A DNA stretch of 64,000 bases from Actinomadura flavalba DSM 45200 (GTDB lineage Bacteria > Actinomycetota > Actinomycetes > Streptosporangiales > Streptosporangiaceae). Below the pieces are notes generated by a model that did no database searches, was not told the DNA's origin, and worked only from the letters and a program-made list of their open reading frames with translations. Shown in pieces: positions 16,655-25,005 of this stretch (positions within the stretch are counted from its first letter, which is position 1; each line of letters begins with the position of its first letter). The position numbers and the translations under genes are program-made. The stretch is taken from positions 310,001-374,000 of the forward strand of contig NZ_KB894096.1 in assembly GCF_000374305.1 (NCBI RefSeq). Direction: 5' to 3'.

Positions 16655-17060
16655 GCCGCGCGGCAGCAGACGCGCCAAGTCGGCCCCCGGGTTCCCTCAC
16701 CGCACGAGCCCGCAGTGCACCAGCAGACGCGCCGAACCGACCCACCCCGCACCAAGCCGCCGCACGCCAGCAGAGGCCCGCCAGCAGACGCGCCGAACCA
16801 GCGCACGCCGGGTTCCCAGCGCCGCACGAGCACGCCGCGCCGAACCGGCTCACGCCGGTCCCTACACCGCACGAGCCCGCCGTGCGCCAGCAGTTGCACC
16901 AAGCCGACCTGCCAGTGCACACGCCGCACGAATCCGCTGCGCCGCAGCAGATGCGCCAAACCGGCGCGATCCGGGTTTCCCATGCCGCATGAACGCGCCG
17001 TGCCGCAGCAGATGCGCCGAGCAGTCCGCGCCGGGTTCCCCGCCGCGCGCGGTTGCGGCG
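16655..17060. repeat. Degenerate tandem repeat, about 57-nt period
   Basis: Seven diverged units with CAGCAG anchors at 16664, 16721, 16782, 16888, 16945 and 17005 and one unit lacking the anchor near 16836. Each unit runs roughly CAGCAG-AYGCGCC, an AACCGGC-like block, a GGGTTCCC block and CGCACGAGCCCGC. The period is 19 codons and frames stay open on both strands, but no protein is recognised. It adjoins the menC-like debris. Confidence 0.6.
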
Positions 17061-17100
17061 CGCCGAGCCGGTCCATCTCGGCGTTCGGGGCCGTCCCTCG

Positions 17101-17380
17101 CGGCAGGACCGTCGCATCCTCCACCCGCAGCGCCGCCCGCACCCCGCCCAGCGGCTGCACCTTCAGCACCGCGATGTCGGTGGCGCCCGCCGCCTTCACA
17201 CGGCCGTGGCGTCCGCGCGCTCACGCCACGCCGACGGATCGGCCGCGAACCGGGCCAGCGCCGCCTCGTCCACCTCCGGCACCGCGACGCTGGAGGAGCT
17301 GGCGGCGGTGCGGATGCGGGTGGACGTGCCGGTCGCGGCCGACGAGTCGATCCGCCGCGCCGAGATCGCCGCGCGCGATT
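17101..17380. pseudogene. Scrambled remnants of a menC/enolase-superfamily gene
   Basis: On the minus strand, 17199-17101 encodes KAAGATDIAVLKVQPLGG and continues VRAAL, the catalytic-Lys block of o-succinylbenzoate synthase. On the plus strand, 17281-17380 encodes EELAAVRMRVDVPVAADES, then IRRAE, the metal-ligand block that normally comes just before it. Between them, minus 17278-17196 reads like a C-terminus (VDEAALARFAADPSAWRERA, then a stop). The pieces are in the wrong order and orientation, so this is a rearranged pseudogene. No intact copy lies in the window. The third piece is the least certain. Confidence 0.5.
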
Positions 17381-17663
17381 GCGGGAGTCACCGACAGTGG
17401 TGCCGTCGGCGGCGATGTTATTGGGCGCTTGCGGGTGCGGTTGGCTTGCCGCCGGGGCGGTGTCCCACCGTCGCCGCCGCCGTCCACTCCACCGGCACCG
17501 GCTGACCTTCCCAGCCGTGACGCCGCGCCCAGAACCGAGACCCCGACCGGCCCGCCGGAGCGCACCACGGGATCATCGGCAACGGCGTGTGGACGCCGCC
17601 CCACGGACCGGCGCACCCGGCCGGACCGGTGAACCCTCCCCCTCTCACCCCGGAGTACCCAGA

Positions 17664-18854
17664 ATGAAGTCCCAGCGCGACCGCCCGAAGCGGCGGTTCG
17701 GCCTCCCGGCGCGCAGGCGGCGCCTCCTGCTCGCCGTCCCGCTTGCGGCGGCCGTGCTGGTCGGCGGGTCCTACGCCGCCACCGCCGTCATGGACGTCCC
17801 GCCGCCGCACACGCTCTACCGCGTGCAGACCACCGAGCCGTCCCGGTGGGGCGACCTGTTCCCCGCTCGCACCGTCGCCGCGCCCGACCGGGCCGCGCCG
17901 CTGACCGCCGCTCCACGGCCCCTCCCCGCGACCGTGCCGTGGAAGGGCGCGCGGGTGGACGTCGCCCGGTTCCTGGCCGCGACGCGCACCAACGCGTTCC
18001 TCGTCGTGCGCGACGGCCGCCTCACCCACGAGTGGTACCGCGACGGCGTCACCGAGCGCACCCGGCTGTCGTCGTGGTCCATGGCCAAGTCGATGATCTC
18101 GCTGCTGGCCGGCCAGGCGATCGGACGCGGCGAACTGGCCGAGGACGACCGCCTCACCGACCTGCTCCCCGAGCTGCGCACCGGCGGCGCCTACGACGCG
18201 ATCACCGTCCGGGACCTGCTCGACATGGCCTCGGGCGTCGACGTGTCCGAGAACTACAACGCCTACTGGCCCTTCACCGGCACCGCCCGCATGTACCTCA
18301 CCCGCGACCTGCCCGGCTTCGTCCGCGACCACCGCACGGTCACCCACACGCCGGGCGGCCGCGCCGAGTACCGCAGCGTCGACACCCAGATCCTCGGGCT
18401 CGTCCTGGCCAGGGTGACGGGACGGACGCTGTCGGACCTGCTCACCGAGCGGATCTGGCGGCCGATCGGCGCCGAGCGCCCCGCCACCTGGAACCTGGAC
18501 CGGCCCGGCGGCACCGAGAAGGCGTACTGCTGCGTCAACGCCACCGCCCGCGACTTCGCGCGCGTCGGACGGCTCGTCCTGGACGGCGGCCGCGCCGCCG
18601 GGCACCAGGTCGTGCCCGCCCCGTGGATCACCCGCATCGCCACCCCGTCCCGGCACCGGCTCGGCGGCTGGGGCTACTCCGCCCAGTGGTGGCACCCCGG
18701 CGGCGGCCGGGACTACTCGGCGCTCGGCATCCACGGCCAGTACACCTACGTCGACCCCGCCACCCGCACCGTCATCGTCAAGCTCAGCGACCACGGCACC
18801 GCCCAGGACGAACGCGACACCGTCGAGGTCTTCCGCGCCATCGCCCGCGCCTGA
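17664..18854 (+). CDS. Beta-lactamase-fold serine hydrolase (NylB-like)
   Basis: 396 residues. An Arg-rich head and an N-terminal membrane helix (about 22-42, LLLAVPLAAAVLVGG) place it at the cell surface. The catalytic SxxK is SWSMAKSM (about 133-140), the second motif is the Tyr in AEYRSVD, and GIHGQYTYVD stands for the third. This pattern matches class C-related esterases and 6-aminohexanoate-dimer hydrolases. Start at the ATG after GGAG; the frame is open for another 1.2 kb upstream, but that region has no coding character. Substrate unknown. Confidence 0.85.
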   Translation: MKSQRDRPKRRFGLPARRRRLLLAVPLAAAVLVGGSYAATAVMDVPPPHTLYRVQTTEPSRWGDLFPARTVAAPDRAAPLTAAPRPLPATVPWKGARVDVARFLAATRTNAFLVVRDGRLTHEWYRDGVTERTRLSSWSMAKSMISLLAGQAIGRGELAEDDRLTDLLPELRTGGAYDAITVRDLLDMASGVDVSENYNAYWPFTGTARMYLTRDLPGFVRDHRTVTHTPGGRAEYRSVDTQILGLVLARVTGRTLSDLLTERIWRPIGAERPATWNLDRPGGTEKAYCCVNATARDFARVGRLVLDGGRAAGHQVVPAPWITRIATPSRHRLGGWGYSAQWWHPGGGRDYSALGIHGQYTYVDPATRTVIVKLSDHGTAQDERDTVEVFRAIARA

Positions 18855-18865
18855 GCCCTACCGGC

Positions 18866-20197
18866 TCACAGGCCGGGGATCTCGTGGTTGCGGAAGGCGT
18901 CGACGAACAGCCGGTGGTCGTCGCGGACGACGGCGGCGTACTCGGTGCCGAACGCGACCATCGCCTCGACGAACGCGGTGGCGTCGTCGCCGAGGACGGC
19001 GCTGATGGCGTCCTCGACCTGGAACCCGACCAGGGTGTGGTCGGAGTCGGTGTCGGACACGCAGTGGATCTTGGCGGTGGCGCGGCCGAGGTCGTCCAGG
19101 ACGGCGAGCATCTCCTCCGGCTCGGTCAGCGCCGTCCAGTCCAGGTCGGCCTCGTAGGGGGAGAGTTCCTGCACGACGTAGCCGACGCCGTCGATGGCGG
19201 TGTGGCCGAGCCAGGGGTCGGTGTTGGCCTGGAGGGCGCGGCGCGAGACGGCGGTGCGGTGGCCGTGGTGCTCGAAGTAGCCGCGGATGCGGGCGTCGTC
19301 GACGACGCGGCTGGGCGCGGCGACGTTGCCCTGCTTCATCGACAGGATGACGTCGTTCTCCAGCGCCTGGCTGTGCCCCTCGACCAGGATCGTGTAGGCC
19401 GACAGCCCCGCCGACCCGATGCCGAAACCGGACGCGCCCACGATGTCCTTGACGGCGTAGGTGAGGCGGCCAAACCGCTTGTCCTCGGGGATCGTCACCA
19501 GGTATTGCAGGTAGGCGGACTCGACGCGTTCGCGTTCGGCGTCGTCCAGGCGGCGGACGCCGGGCCCGGCGCGGAACCGCCGCTCGGTGCCCCGCACCTC
19601 GGTGAGGTTCCCGAGCAGCTCGATGCGGGTGGAGGCCAGCGCGGCGATGAGCACGTCGCGGACGTACCCGTCGGCGGTGTCGAGGGTGAGCGCGAAGGGG
19701 TCCTGGTCGCCGTGCTCGGCGAAGTGGCGGACCTGGTCGACGTAGGCGCGCACGTAGGTCTCGATGAGGCGCCGGATGTCGGCGTCGGAGATGGCCTTGC
19801 TCCACGCCAGCAGCGCCAGGCTGGCCACCAGCCGCTTGACGTCCCAGGTGAAGTGGCCGAGGTACGCCTCGTCGAAGTCGTTGACGTCGAAGACGAACAC
19901 GCCGTCGTCGTTCATGTAGGTGCCGAAGTTCTGGGCGTGCAGGTCGCCCTGAATCCAGACGCGGCCGGTGCGTTCGTCGGCCCAGGGGTCCTCGTCGCGG
20001 GCCATGTCGGCGTAGAACAGGCAGGCGCTGCCCCGGTAGAACGCGAACGGGTCGGAGGCCATGCGGCGGAAGCGGCGGCGGAACTCGGCGGGGGCGCCTT
20101 CCATCAGGTCGGCGAACGCCTCGACCAGCACCTGGACGATCTGGGCGCGGCGTGCGGCGGGGTCGGCGGCGCGCAGTTCGGCGGTGATGCTCCCCAT
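18866..20197 (-). CDS. DUF2252 family protein
   Basis: 443 residues. Conserved blocks of the family are visible: FYRGSACLFYADMA, WIQGDLHAQNFGTY, FDVNDFDEAYLGHFTWDVKR and, late, YVVQELSPYEADLDW. The GDLHxxNFG and D-N-D pattern is reminiscent of aminoglycoside phosphotransferase/kinase folds, so ATP-dependent phosphotransfer is possible but unproven. No signal peptide. It converges on the serine hydrolase 11 bp away and sits 62 bp downstream of kdd on the same strand. Confidence 0.85.
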   Translation of the reverse strand: MGSITAELRAADPAARRAQIVQVLVEAFADLMEGAPAEFRRRFRRMASDPFAFYRGSACLFYADMARDEDPWADERTGRVWIQGDLHAQNFGTYMNDDGVFVFDVNDFDEAYLGHFTWDVKRLVASLALLAWSKAISDADIRRLIETYVRAYVDQVRHFAEHGDQDPFALTLDTADGYVRDVLIAALASTRIELLGNLTEVRGTERRFRAGPGVRRLDDAERERVESAYLQYLVTIPEDKRFGRLTYAVKDIVGASGFGIGSAGLSAYTILVEGHSQALENDVILSMKQGNVAAPSRVVDDARIRGYFEHHGHRTAVSRRALQANTDPWLGHTAIDGVGYVVQELSPYEADLDWTALTEPEEMLAVLDDLGRATAKIHCVSDTDSDHTLVGFQVEDAISAVLGDDATAFVEAMVAFGTEYAAVVRDDHRLFVDAFRNHEIPGL

Positions 20198-20258
20198 CGG
20201 CGGAACTCCTCCGGCTCGGCCCGCCCCGGCGGCGGGGTCCGCGATCATTGTGCCGAAG

Positions 20259-21341
20259 TCAGGGGTGCCCGGCGGGGAACATCGCACGAATGCCCGGTTC
20301 CTCGCGCAGCAGGCGGAAGGCGAGTTCGGCGTGGCCGGGCGTGTAGCCGTTGCCGATGAGGAGGGTGACGTCGGCGGCCAGTCCCTCGGCGCCGAGCGCG
20401 GCGGCGGTGAACGACGTCGCCATGGAGAAGAACACGACGGTGCCGCCGGGCGCCGTCGCCAGGACGGCGCCGTGCTCGCAGCCGGGGACGTCCACGCAGA
20501 CGACGGTGACGTCGGCGGGAGCACCCAGCGCCGCGGCGACGGCGAGGGGGTCGCGGGCGTCGGCGACCACGACGCGGTCGGCCAGTCCCGCCGCCTCCAG
20601 GCGCGTCCGCTCGGCGTCGTCGCGGACCAGGCCCCAGACCGCGCCGGCGCCCGCGCGGCGCGCCGCCGCCAGCGACAGCGACCCGGACTTGCCCGCCGCA
20701 CCGAGAACGGCCACCACCGGCCCCGCCGCGCCGCCCACGGACGGTACGACCTCGCCCACCCGCCCCGGTGCGGCGGGTGCGGTGCGTGGGTGGGCGTGGA
20801 CGACGCGGGCGGTGAGGGCCGGGGCTCCGCACACGTCCAGGACCGACAGCGCCAGCGGGACGGGGACGTCGGCGGGCAGGACGGCGGCCAGGGAGCGGGC
20901 GAACAGGATCGCGTGCCCGGCCGTGGGGATCTGCTCGGACGCGCCGTCCCAGCGGGCCAGCCCGTCGGTGATGGCCAGCGGCGTCAGCGTGAGCGAGACG
21001 AGCGTGGCGACGGGGTCGCCGGGGCGCAGGCCCAGCGGCGAGTCGGGACCGGCGGCGGTGACGGTGCCGACGAGCATGCCGCCCGACCCGGTGACGGGAT
21101 TGTGCATCTTGCCGCGCGTCTCGACGATCTCCAGCACCGCGCGGCGCAGCGCGGCGCCGGTGCCGTGCGCGTCGCGGAGCTGCCGGTAGGACGCGGCGTC
21201 CAGGTTGAGGCGCTCGACGGCGACCAGGACCTCGTCGGGGCCGATGGCGGGGTCGGGGTCGAGCCGGTGCGCGGCCTGCGGCAGCACGCCGGGCGGGTCC
21301 AGGACGCGGTGGAGCCCCACCGCACGTTCACGCTCACCCAC
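20259..21341 (-). CDS. kdd: L-erythro-3,5-diaminohexanoate dehydrogenase
   Basis: 360 residues. The N-terminal block HRVLDPPGVLPQAAHRLDP and the strongly conserved TRGKMHNPVTGSGGMLVG identify Kdd, and a Rossmann NAD-binding domain follows (VVAVLGAAGKSGSLSLAAAR). It oxidatively deaminates 3,5-diaminohexanoate, the product of KamDE acting on beta-lysine. It is divergent from kamA across 112 bp, so both probably share control. GTG start. Confidence 0.92.
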   Translation of the reverse strand: MGERERAVGLHRVLDPPGVLPQAAHRLDPDPAIGPDEVLVAVERLNLDAASYRQLRDAHGTGAALRRAVLEIVETRGKMHNPVTGSGGMLVGTVTAAGPDSPLGLRPGDPVATLVSLTLTPLAITDGLARWDGASEQIPTAGHAILFARSLAAVLPADVPVPLALSVLDVCGAPALTARVVHAHPRTAPAAPGRVGEVVPSVGGAAGPVVAVLGAAGKSGSLSLAAARRAGAGAVWGLVRDDAERTRLEAAGLADRVVVADARDPLAVAAALGAPADVTVVCVDVPGCEHGAVLATAPGGTVVFFSMATSFTAAALGAEGLAADVTLLIGNGYTPGHAELAFRLLREEPGIRAMFPAGHP

Positions 21342-21453
21342 GGCCAGCCTCCGAAAATTCTCCCGAGTGACTCTGGTTCAACGCAAAGTCTTCCCGTAAC
21401 GTCGGCATCAGACAAGACGTTCCGGCCTTCGATCGTCGGAGGAGGGGTCGACG
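21342..21453. promoter_or_regulatory. Divergent promoter region kdd/kamA
   Basis: 112 bp, less GC-rich than the genes. It holds CGAAAA (21352) and GACTCTGGTT (21369-21378), similar to a pair upstream of kamD. The kamA ribosome site is GGAGGAGGGG, ending about 7 bp before the ATG. Confidence 0.4.
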
Positions 21454-22827
21454 ATGACCACCGCCCTGCACCCGGACACCGGTCCGCCGGCCCCGGCCGC
21501 CCAGCCCTACGCCTACCGCCGCGCCCCGCTCACCGAACCCGACTGGCGGCGGCTGCCCGGCTGGCGCGACGTCACCGCCGCCGAGTGGGAGTCGGCGCAG
21601 TGGCAGCGCGCCCACTGCGTCAAGAACGCCCGGCAGTTGCGCGCCGTCCTGGGCGACCTGGTCGGCGAGGAGTTCTACGCCGACCTGGAACGCGACCAGG
21701 CCACCCGCGCGACGATGTCGATGCTCCTCACCCCGCAGATGCTCAACACCATGGACGCGGCGGGCACCGAGGCGTTCCTGGCCGACCCCGTCCGCCGCTA
21801 CATGCTGCCGGTCGCCTCGGACCGCCTGGCCGAGTGGCCGTCGCACCCGCGCGCGGCCCGCGACTCGCTGCACGAGGCCGAGATGTGGGTGGTGGAGGGC
21901 CTGACGCACCGCTACCCCACCAAGGTGCTCGCCGAGCTGCTGTCCACCTGCCCGCAGTACTGCGGGCACTGCACCCGCATGGACCTGGTCGGCACCTCCA
22001 CCCCGGCCGTGGACAAGCACCGCTTCGCGCTGCGTCCCGCCGACCGGCACACCGCGATGCTCGACTACCTGCGCGCCACGCCGGGCGTGCGGGACGTGGT
22101 GGTGTCGGGCGGCGACGTGGCGAACCTGCCCTGGCCCCGGCTGGAGGCGTTCGTCGGCGCGCTGCTGGAGATCGACTCGATCCGCGACGTGCGGCTGGCC
22201 AGCAAGGCGCTGATGGGCCTGCCGCAGCACTGGCTGCAACCCGAGGTGCTGGCCGGGATGGAGCGGCTGGCCGGCACCGCCGCGCGGCGCGGCGTCCAGC
22301 TCGCCGTGCACACCCACGTCAACGCGGCCCGGTCGGTGACGCCGCTGGTGGCGCGCGCGGCGCGGGCGCTGCTGGACGCCGGGGTGCGCGACGTGCGCAA
22401 CCAGGGCGTGCTGATGCGCGGCGTCAACGCCACCCCCGAGGCGCTGCTGGACCTGTCGTTCGCGCTGCTGGACGAGGCGCAGATCATGCCGTACTACCTG
22501 TACCTGTGCGACATGATCCCGTTCAGCGAGCACTGGCGGCCCGCGCTGCACGAGGCGCAGGACCTCCAGCACGCGATCATGGGCTACCTGCCGGGCTTCG
22601 CAACCCCGCGCATCGTGTGCGACGTCCCCTACGTCGGCAAGCGTTGGGTGCACCAGGTCGCCACCTACGACCGGACGCGCGGGATCAGCGAGTGGACCAA
22701 GAACTACCGGACCGCGATCGAGTCCGGTGACCCGGCCGCGCTGGAGCGCCGCCACCCCTACTACGACCCGGTGCACACGCTGCCCGAGGAGGGCCGCGCC
22801 TGGTGGGCGCGGCAGAAGACGACCTGA
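21454..22827 (+). CDS. kamA: Lysine 2,3-aminomutase (radical SAM)
   Basis: 457 residues. The iron-sulphur motif is CPQYCGHCTR (CxxxCxxC, near 169-178), followed by the KamA barrel with VVVSGGDVANLPW, and HTHVNAARSVTPL. It interconverts L-lysine and L-beta-lysine using SAM and PLP. The C-terminus lacks the zinc-binding CxCxxC tail of the clostridial enzyme and ends in a Trp/Arg-rich segment. Divergent kdd and the kamDE-kal operon support a role in lysine breakdown. A different alpha-amino acid substrate cannot be excluded. Confidence 0.88.
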   Translation: MTTALHPDTGPPAPAAQPYAYRRAPLTEPDWRRLPGWRDVTAAEWESAQWQRAHCVKNARQLRAVLGDLVGEEFYADLERDQATRATMSMLLTPQMLNTMDAAGTEAFLADPVRRYMLPVASDRLAEWPSHPRAARDSLHEAEMWVVEGLTHRYPTKVLAELLSTCPQYCGHCTRMDLVGTSTPAVDKHRFALRPADRHTAMLDYLRATPGVRDVVVSGGDVANLPWPRLEAFVGALLEIDSIRDVRLASKALMGLPQHWLQPEVLAGMERLAGTAARRGVQLAVHTHVNAARSVTPLVARAARALLDAGVRDVRNQGVLMRGVNATPEALLDLSFALLDEAQIMPYYLYLCDMIPFSEHWRPALHEAQDLQHAIMGYLPGFATPRIVCDVPYVGKRWVHQVATYDRTRGISEWTKNYRTAIESGDPAALERRHPYYDPVHTLPEEGRAWWARQKTT

Positions 22828-22850
22828 TCCCCGGTTGTACGCTGACCGGA

Positions 22851-24044
22851 ATGTCGTTCAACATCCGGTCCGAGGCGTTCCCGGTCGGCGCGCGGATCAC
22901 CGCCGGCGAACTGGCGGGCGACCCGCACGCGCCGCTGGCGCGGCTGCGCGCCGCCGAGCCGGTGTCGTGGCTGCCCGCGCTGGACGGCTGGCTCGTCACC
23001 CGGCACGACCTGGCCGTCCGGGTGATGCGCGACGCCACGACGTTCACCGTCGACGACCCCCGGTTCAGCACCGCGCGGGTCGTCGGCCCCAGCATGCTGT
23101 CGCTGGACGGGCCCGCCCACACCCGGCACCGCGACCCGTTCGCCCGCCCGTTCCGGCCCGCCCGCACCCGCGAGCGGTTCGCCGCGTTCGTCACCGGGCA
23201 GGCCGCCGCCCGCGTCGCCGCGCTGGCCCCGGCGGGCCGCGCCGAGCTGCGCGGCGCGCTGGCCGGGCCGCTGGCCGTCGCGGTCGTCGCCGAGGCCCTC
23301 GGCCTGGACGGGGTCGACGCCGCCACCGTCCGCTCCTGGTACGCCGCGTTCGTGGACGCGGTGTCCGACCTCACCGCCGGGCGTCCCCTGCCCGCGGACG
23401 CCGCGCACGCCCGCGCCCGCCTGCGCGCGGCCGTCGAGGCGTCGCTGCCGTCCGGCGCCGGGGTGCTCGGTGAGGCGGCGGCGCATCCGGCGGGCCTGGC
23501 GACCGCCGAGCTGGTCTCCGACGCGGCCGTGCTGATGTTCGGCGGCATCGACACCACCGAGAGCATGATCGTCAACGCGGTGGCGGCGCTGCTGGCGCAC
23601 CCCGCCGAACTGGACCGCGTCCGCGCCGACCCGGGCCTGCTGCCGGGCGCGATCGAGGAGTCGCTGCGGCACGAACCGGCGGCGGCCGTCGTCGACCGGT
23701 ACGCCACCGCCGACGTCGAACTGGGCGGCGCGCCGGTCCGCGCGGGCGACCTGGTGCGCGTCTCGCTCACCGCCGCCAACCGCGACCCCGAGGTGTTCCC
23801 CGACCCCGACCGTTTCGACGTCGGACGCCCGAACGCGGGCGCCCATCTGGCGTTCGCGCACGGCCCGCACATCTGTTTCGGCGCCACGCTGGCCCGGCTG
23901 GAGACCACGGCGGCGCTCACCGCGCTGCTGGAGCGGCTGCCGGGGCTGCGCGCCGACGGCCCGGTCCCGCCCGCCCGCGGCCTGGTGTTCCGCCGCCCGG
24001 ACACCCTGCCCGTGCGCTGGGACGACGCGCCCGCGCGGCACTGA
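22851..24044 (+). CDS. Cytochrome P450
   Basis: 397 residues. The I-helix motif is MFGGIDTTESM, the ExxR helix is EESLRHEPAA, and the haem loop is FAHGPHICFG with the axial Cys. It is a soluble class I bacterial P450 requiring ferredoxin and reductase, neither of which is nearby. It begins 23 bp after kamA on the same strand; a TACGCT -10 close to the ATG suggests it can also make its own leaderless transcript. Substrate unknown; the lysine genes and the following haem-oxygenase-fold gene are the only clues. Confidence 0.92.
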   Translation: MSFNIRSEAFPVGARITAGELAGDPHAPLARLRAAEPVSWLPALDGWLVTRHDLAVRVMRDATTFTVDDPRFSTARVVGPSMLSLDGPAHTRHRDPFARPFRPARTRERFAAFVTGQAAARVAALAPAGRAELRGALAGPLAVAVVAEALGLDGVDAATVRSWYAAFVDAVSDLTAGRPLPADAAHARARLRAAVEASLPSGAGVLGEAAAHPAGLATAELVSDAAVLMFGGIDTTESMIVNAVAALLAHPAELDRVRADPGLLPGAIEESLRHEPAAAVVDRYATADVELGGAPVRAGDLVRVSLTAANRDPEVFPDPDRFDVGRPNAGAHLAFAHGPHICFGATLARLETTAALTALLERLPGLRADGPVPPARGLVFRRPDTLPVRWDDAPARH

Positions 24045-24084
24045 GCGCACCCGAGGAGACGCGCCCGGTTTCTGACCACCTTCG

Positions 24085-24098
24085 GTCATGATCATGAC
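24085..24098. promoter_or_regulatory. Perfect 14-bp palindrome upstream of the oxidase-like gene
   Basis: GTCATGATCATGAC, perfectly self-complementary, 80 bp before the TTG start at 24179, in an AT-richer stretch that also contains a possible -10 (TACCGAT). A regulator-binding site is likely; the regulator is unknown. Confidence 0.5.
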
Positions 24099-24178
24099 GA
24101 CGCGGGGTCCGGTGGCGCAACATAGTTACCGATAGCAGAACGTCACCGAAGGTTGTCTTCGCCGTCGAGGGAGCTCCA

Positions 24179-24913
24179 TTGCCCGTCCAGCACGCCGCCG
24201 TCACGGAAACGCTCCGGGAGATGACCGGGGCGGTCCGCCGCCATCCCGCGCTGGAGAACGACTTCTACCGGCACTGGCTGTCGGGACCGCTCCCCTACGC
24301 GCAGGTCGAGGTGTTCGCCCGCGAGTTCTACGCGCGCACCATCGACACCACCGTCATGATCGCGCTGTCGGTGCTGCACACCGACGACCTGGCCGCCCGC
24401 GTCGAACGGGTCAAGCACCTGTACACCGAGTACGGCAACGGCGACCCCGCCAAGGCCCACCTGCTGCTGCTGGAGACGATGCTGACCGGGCTGCTCGGCC
24501 GGCTGCGCGACGAGCCCTACACCGCCGCCGAGCTGCGCGCGGGCGGCCGTCCGGAGACCCGCGCGTTCGGCGACGCCCGCCGCGCCCTGTTCACCGACGC
24601 CGACGCCCGCGTCGTGCGCGGCGCGCTGCTGGCACAGGAGGCGCTGGCGCACTCCACCACGATCCGCATGTACGAGGGGATGCGCAACTACAAGCACCTC
24701 TACGACGAGGACGACTTCCACCGCGCCTGCGAGTACTTCTACGTGCACATCTGCGAGGCCGCCAAGACCGACCTGCCCGGCCTGGTCGCCGACGCCGCCC
24801 GGGTCTGCCGCGACGAGGTCGACCTGGCCCAGGTCCGGCGCGGCTTCGACGGCGTCCTGGACCTGACGGCCGCGTACTGGGGCGCCGTCCACCGCGCCAT
24901 GCGCGCCGTCTGA
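24179..24913 (+). CDS. Haem-oxygenase-fold (TenA/HDO-like) protein
   Basis: 244 residues from a TTG with GAGGGAG upstream. All-helical, with the features of TenA/PqqC/HDO proteins: REFYART, the helix EYGNGDPAKAH (Glu and His typical of di-iron oxidases), and a last core helix YFYVHICEAAKTD. The HxxxDxxH pattern expected there for full di-iron binding is not evident. It follows the P450 gene by 134 bp. It could be an oxidative tailoring enzyme of an amino-acid-derived product or a non-metal relative. Function is inferred from fold only. Confidence 0.75.
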   Translation: MPVQHAAVTETLREMTGAVRRHPALENDFYRHWLSGPLPYAQVEVFAREFYARTIDTTVMIALSVLHTDDLAARVERVKHLYTEYGNGDPAKAHLLLLETMLTGLLGRLRDEPYTAAELRAGGRPETRAFGDARRALFTDADARVVRGALLAQEALAHSTTIRMYEGMRNYKHLYDEDDFHRACEYFYVHICEAAKTDLPGLVADAARVCRDEVDLAQVRRGFDGVLDLTAAYWGAVHRAMRAV

Positions 24914-25005
24914 CCGCCCCTCCCGCCCGCCCCGGCACCGCCGTGTCCGATATCGGCCGTGCCGGCGGGCGGATTGCGGTCGTTCCGCCATGGAACGATC
25001 GAGGC

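Noticed and set aside
16655..17060. A CRISPR array
   Set aside because: Units are contiguous and degenerate, without constant repeats separated by unique spacers, and no cas gene is present.
16410..18854. One 814-codon protein including the serine hydrolase
   Set aside because: The first 1.25 kb has no conserved content, crosses the repeat array and the menC debris, and has no ribosome site. The hydrolase begins at 17664.
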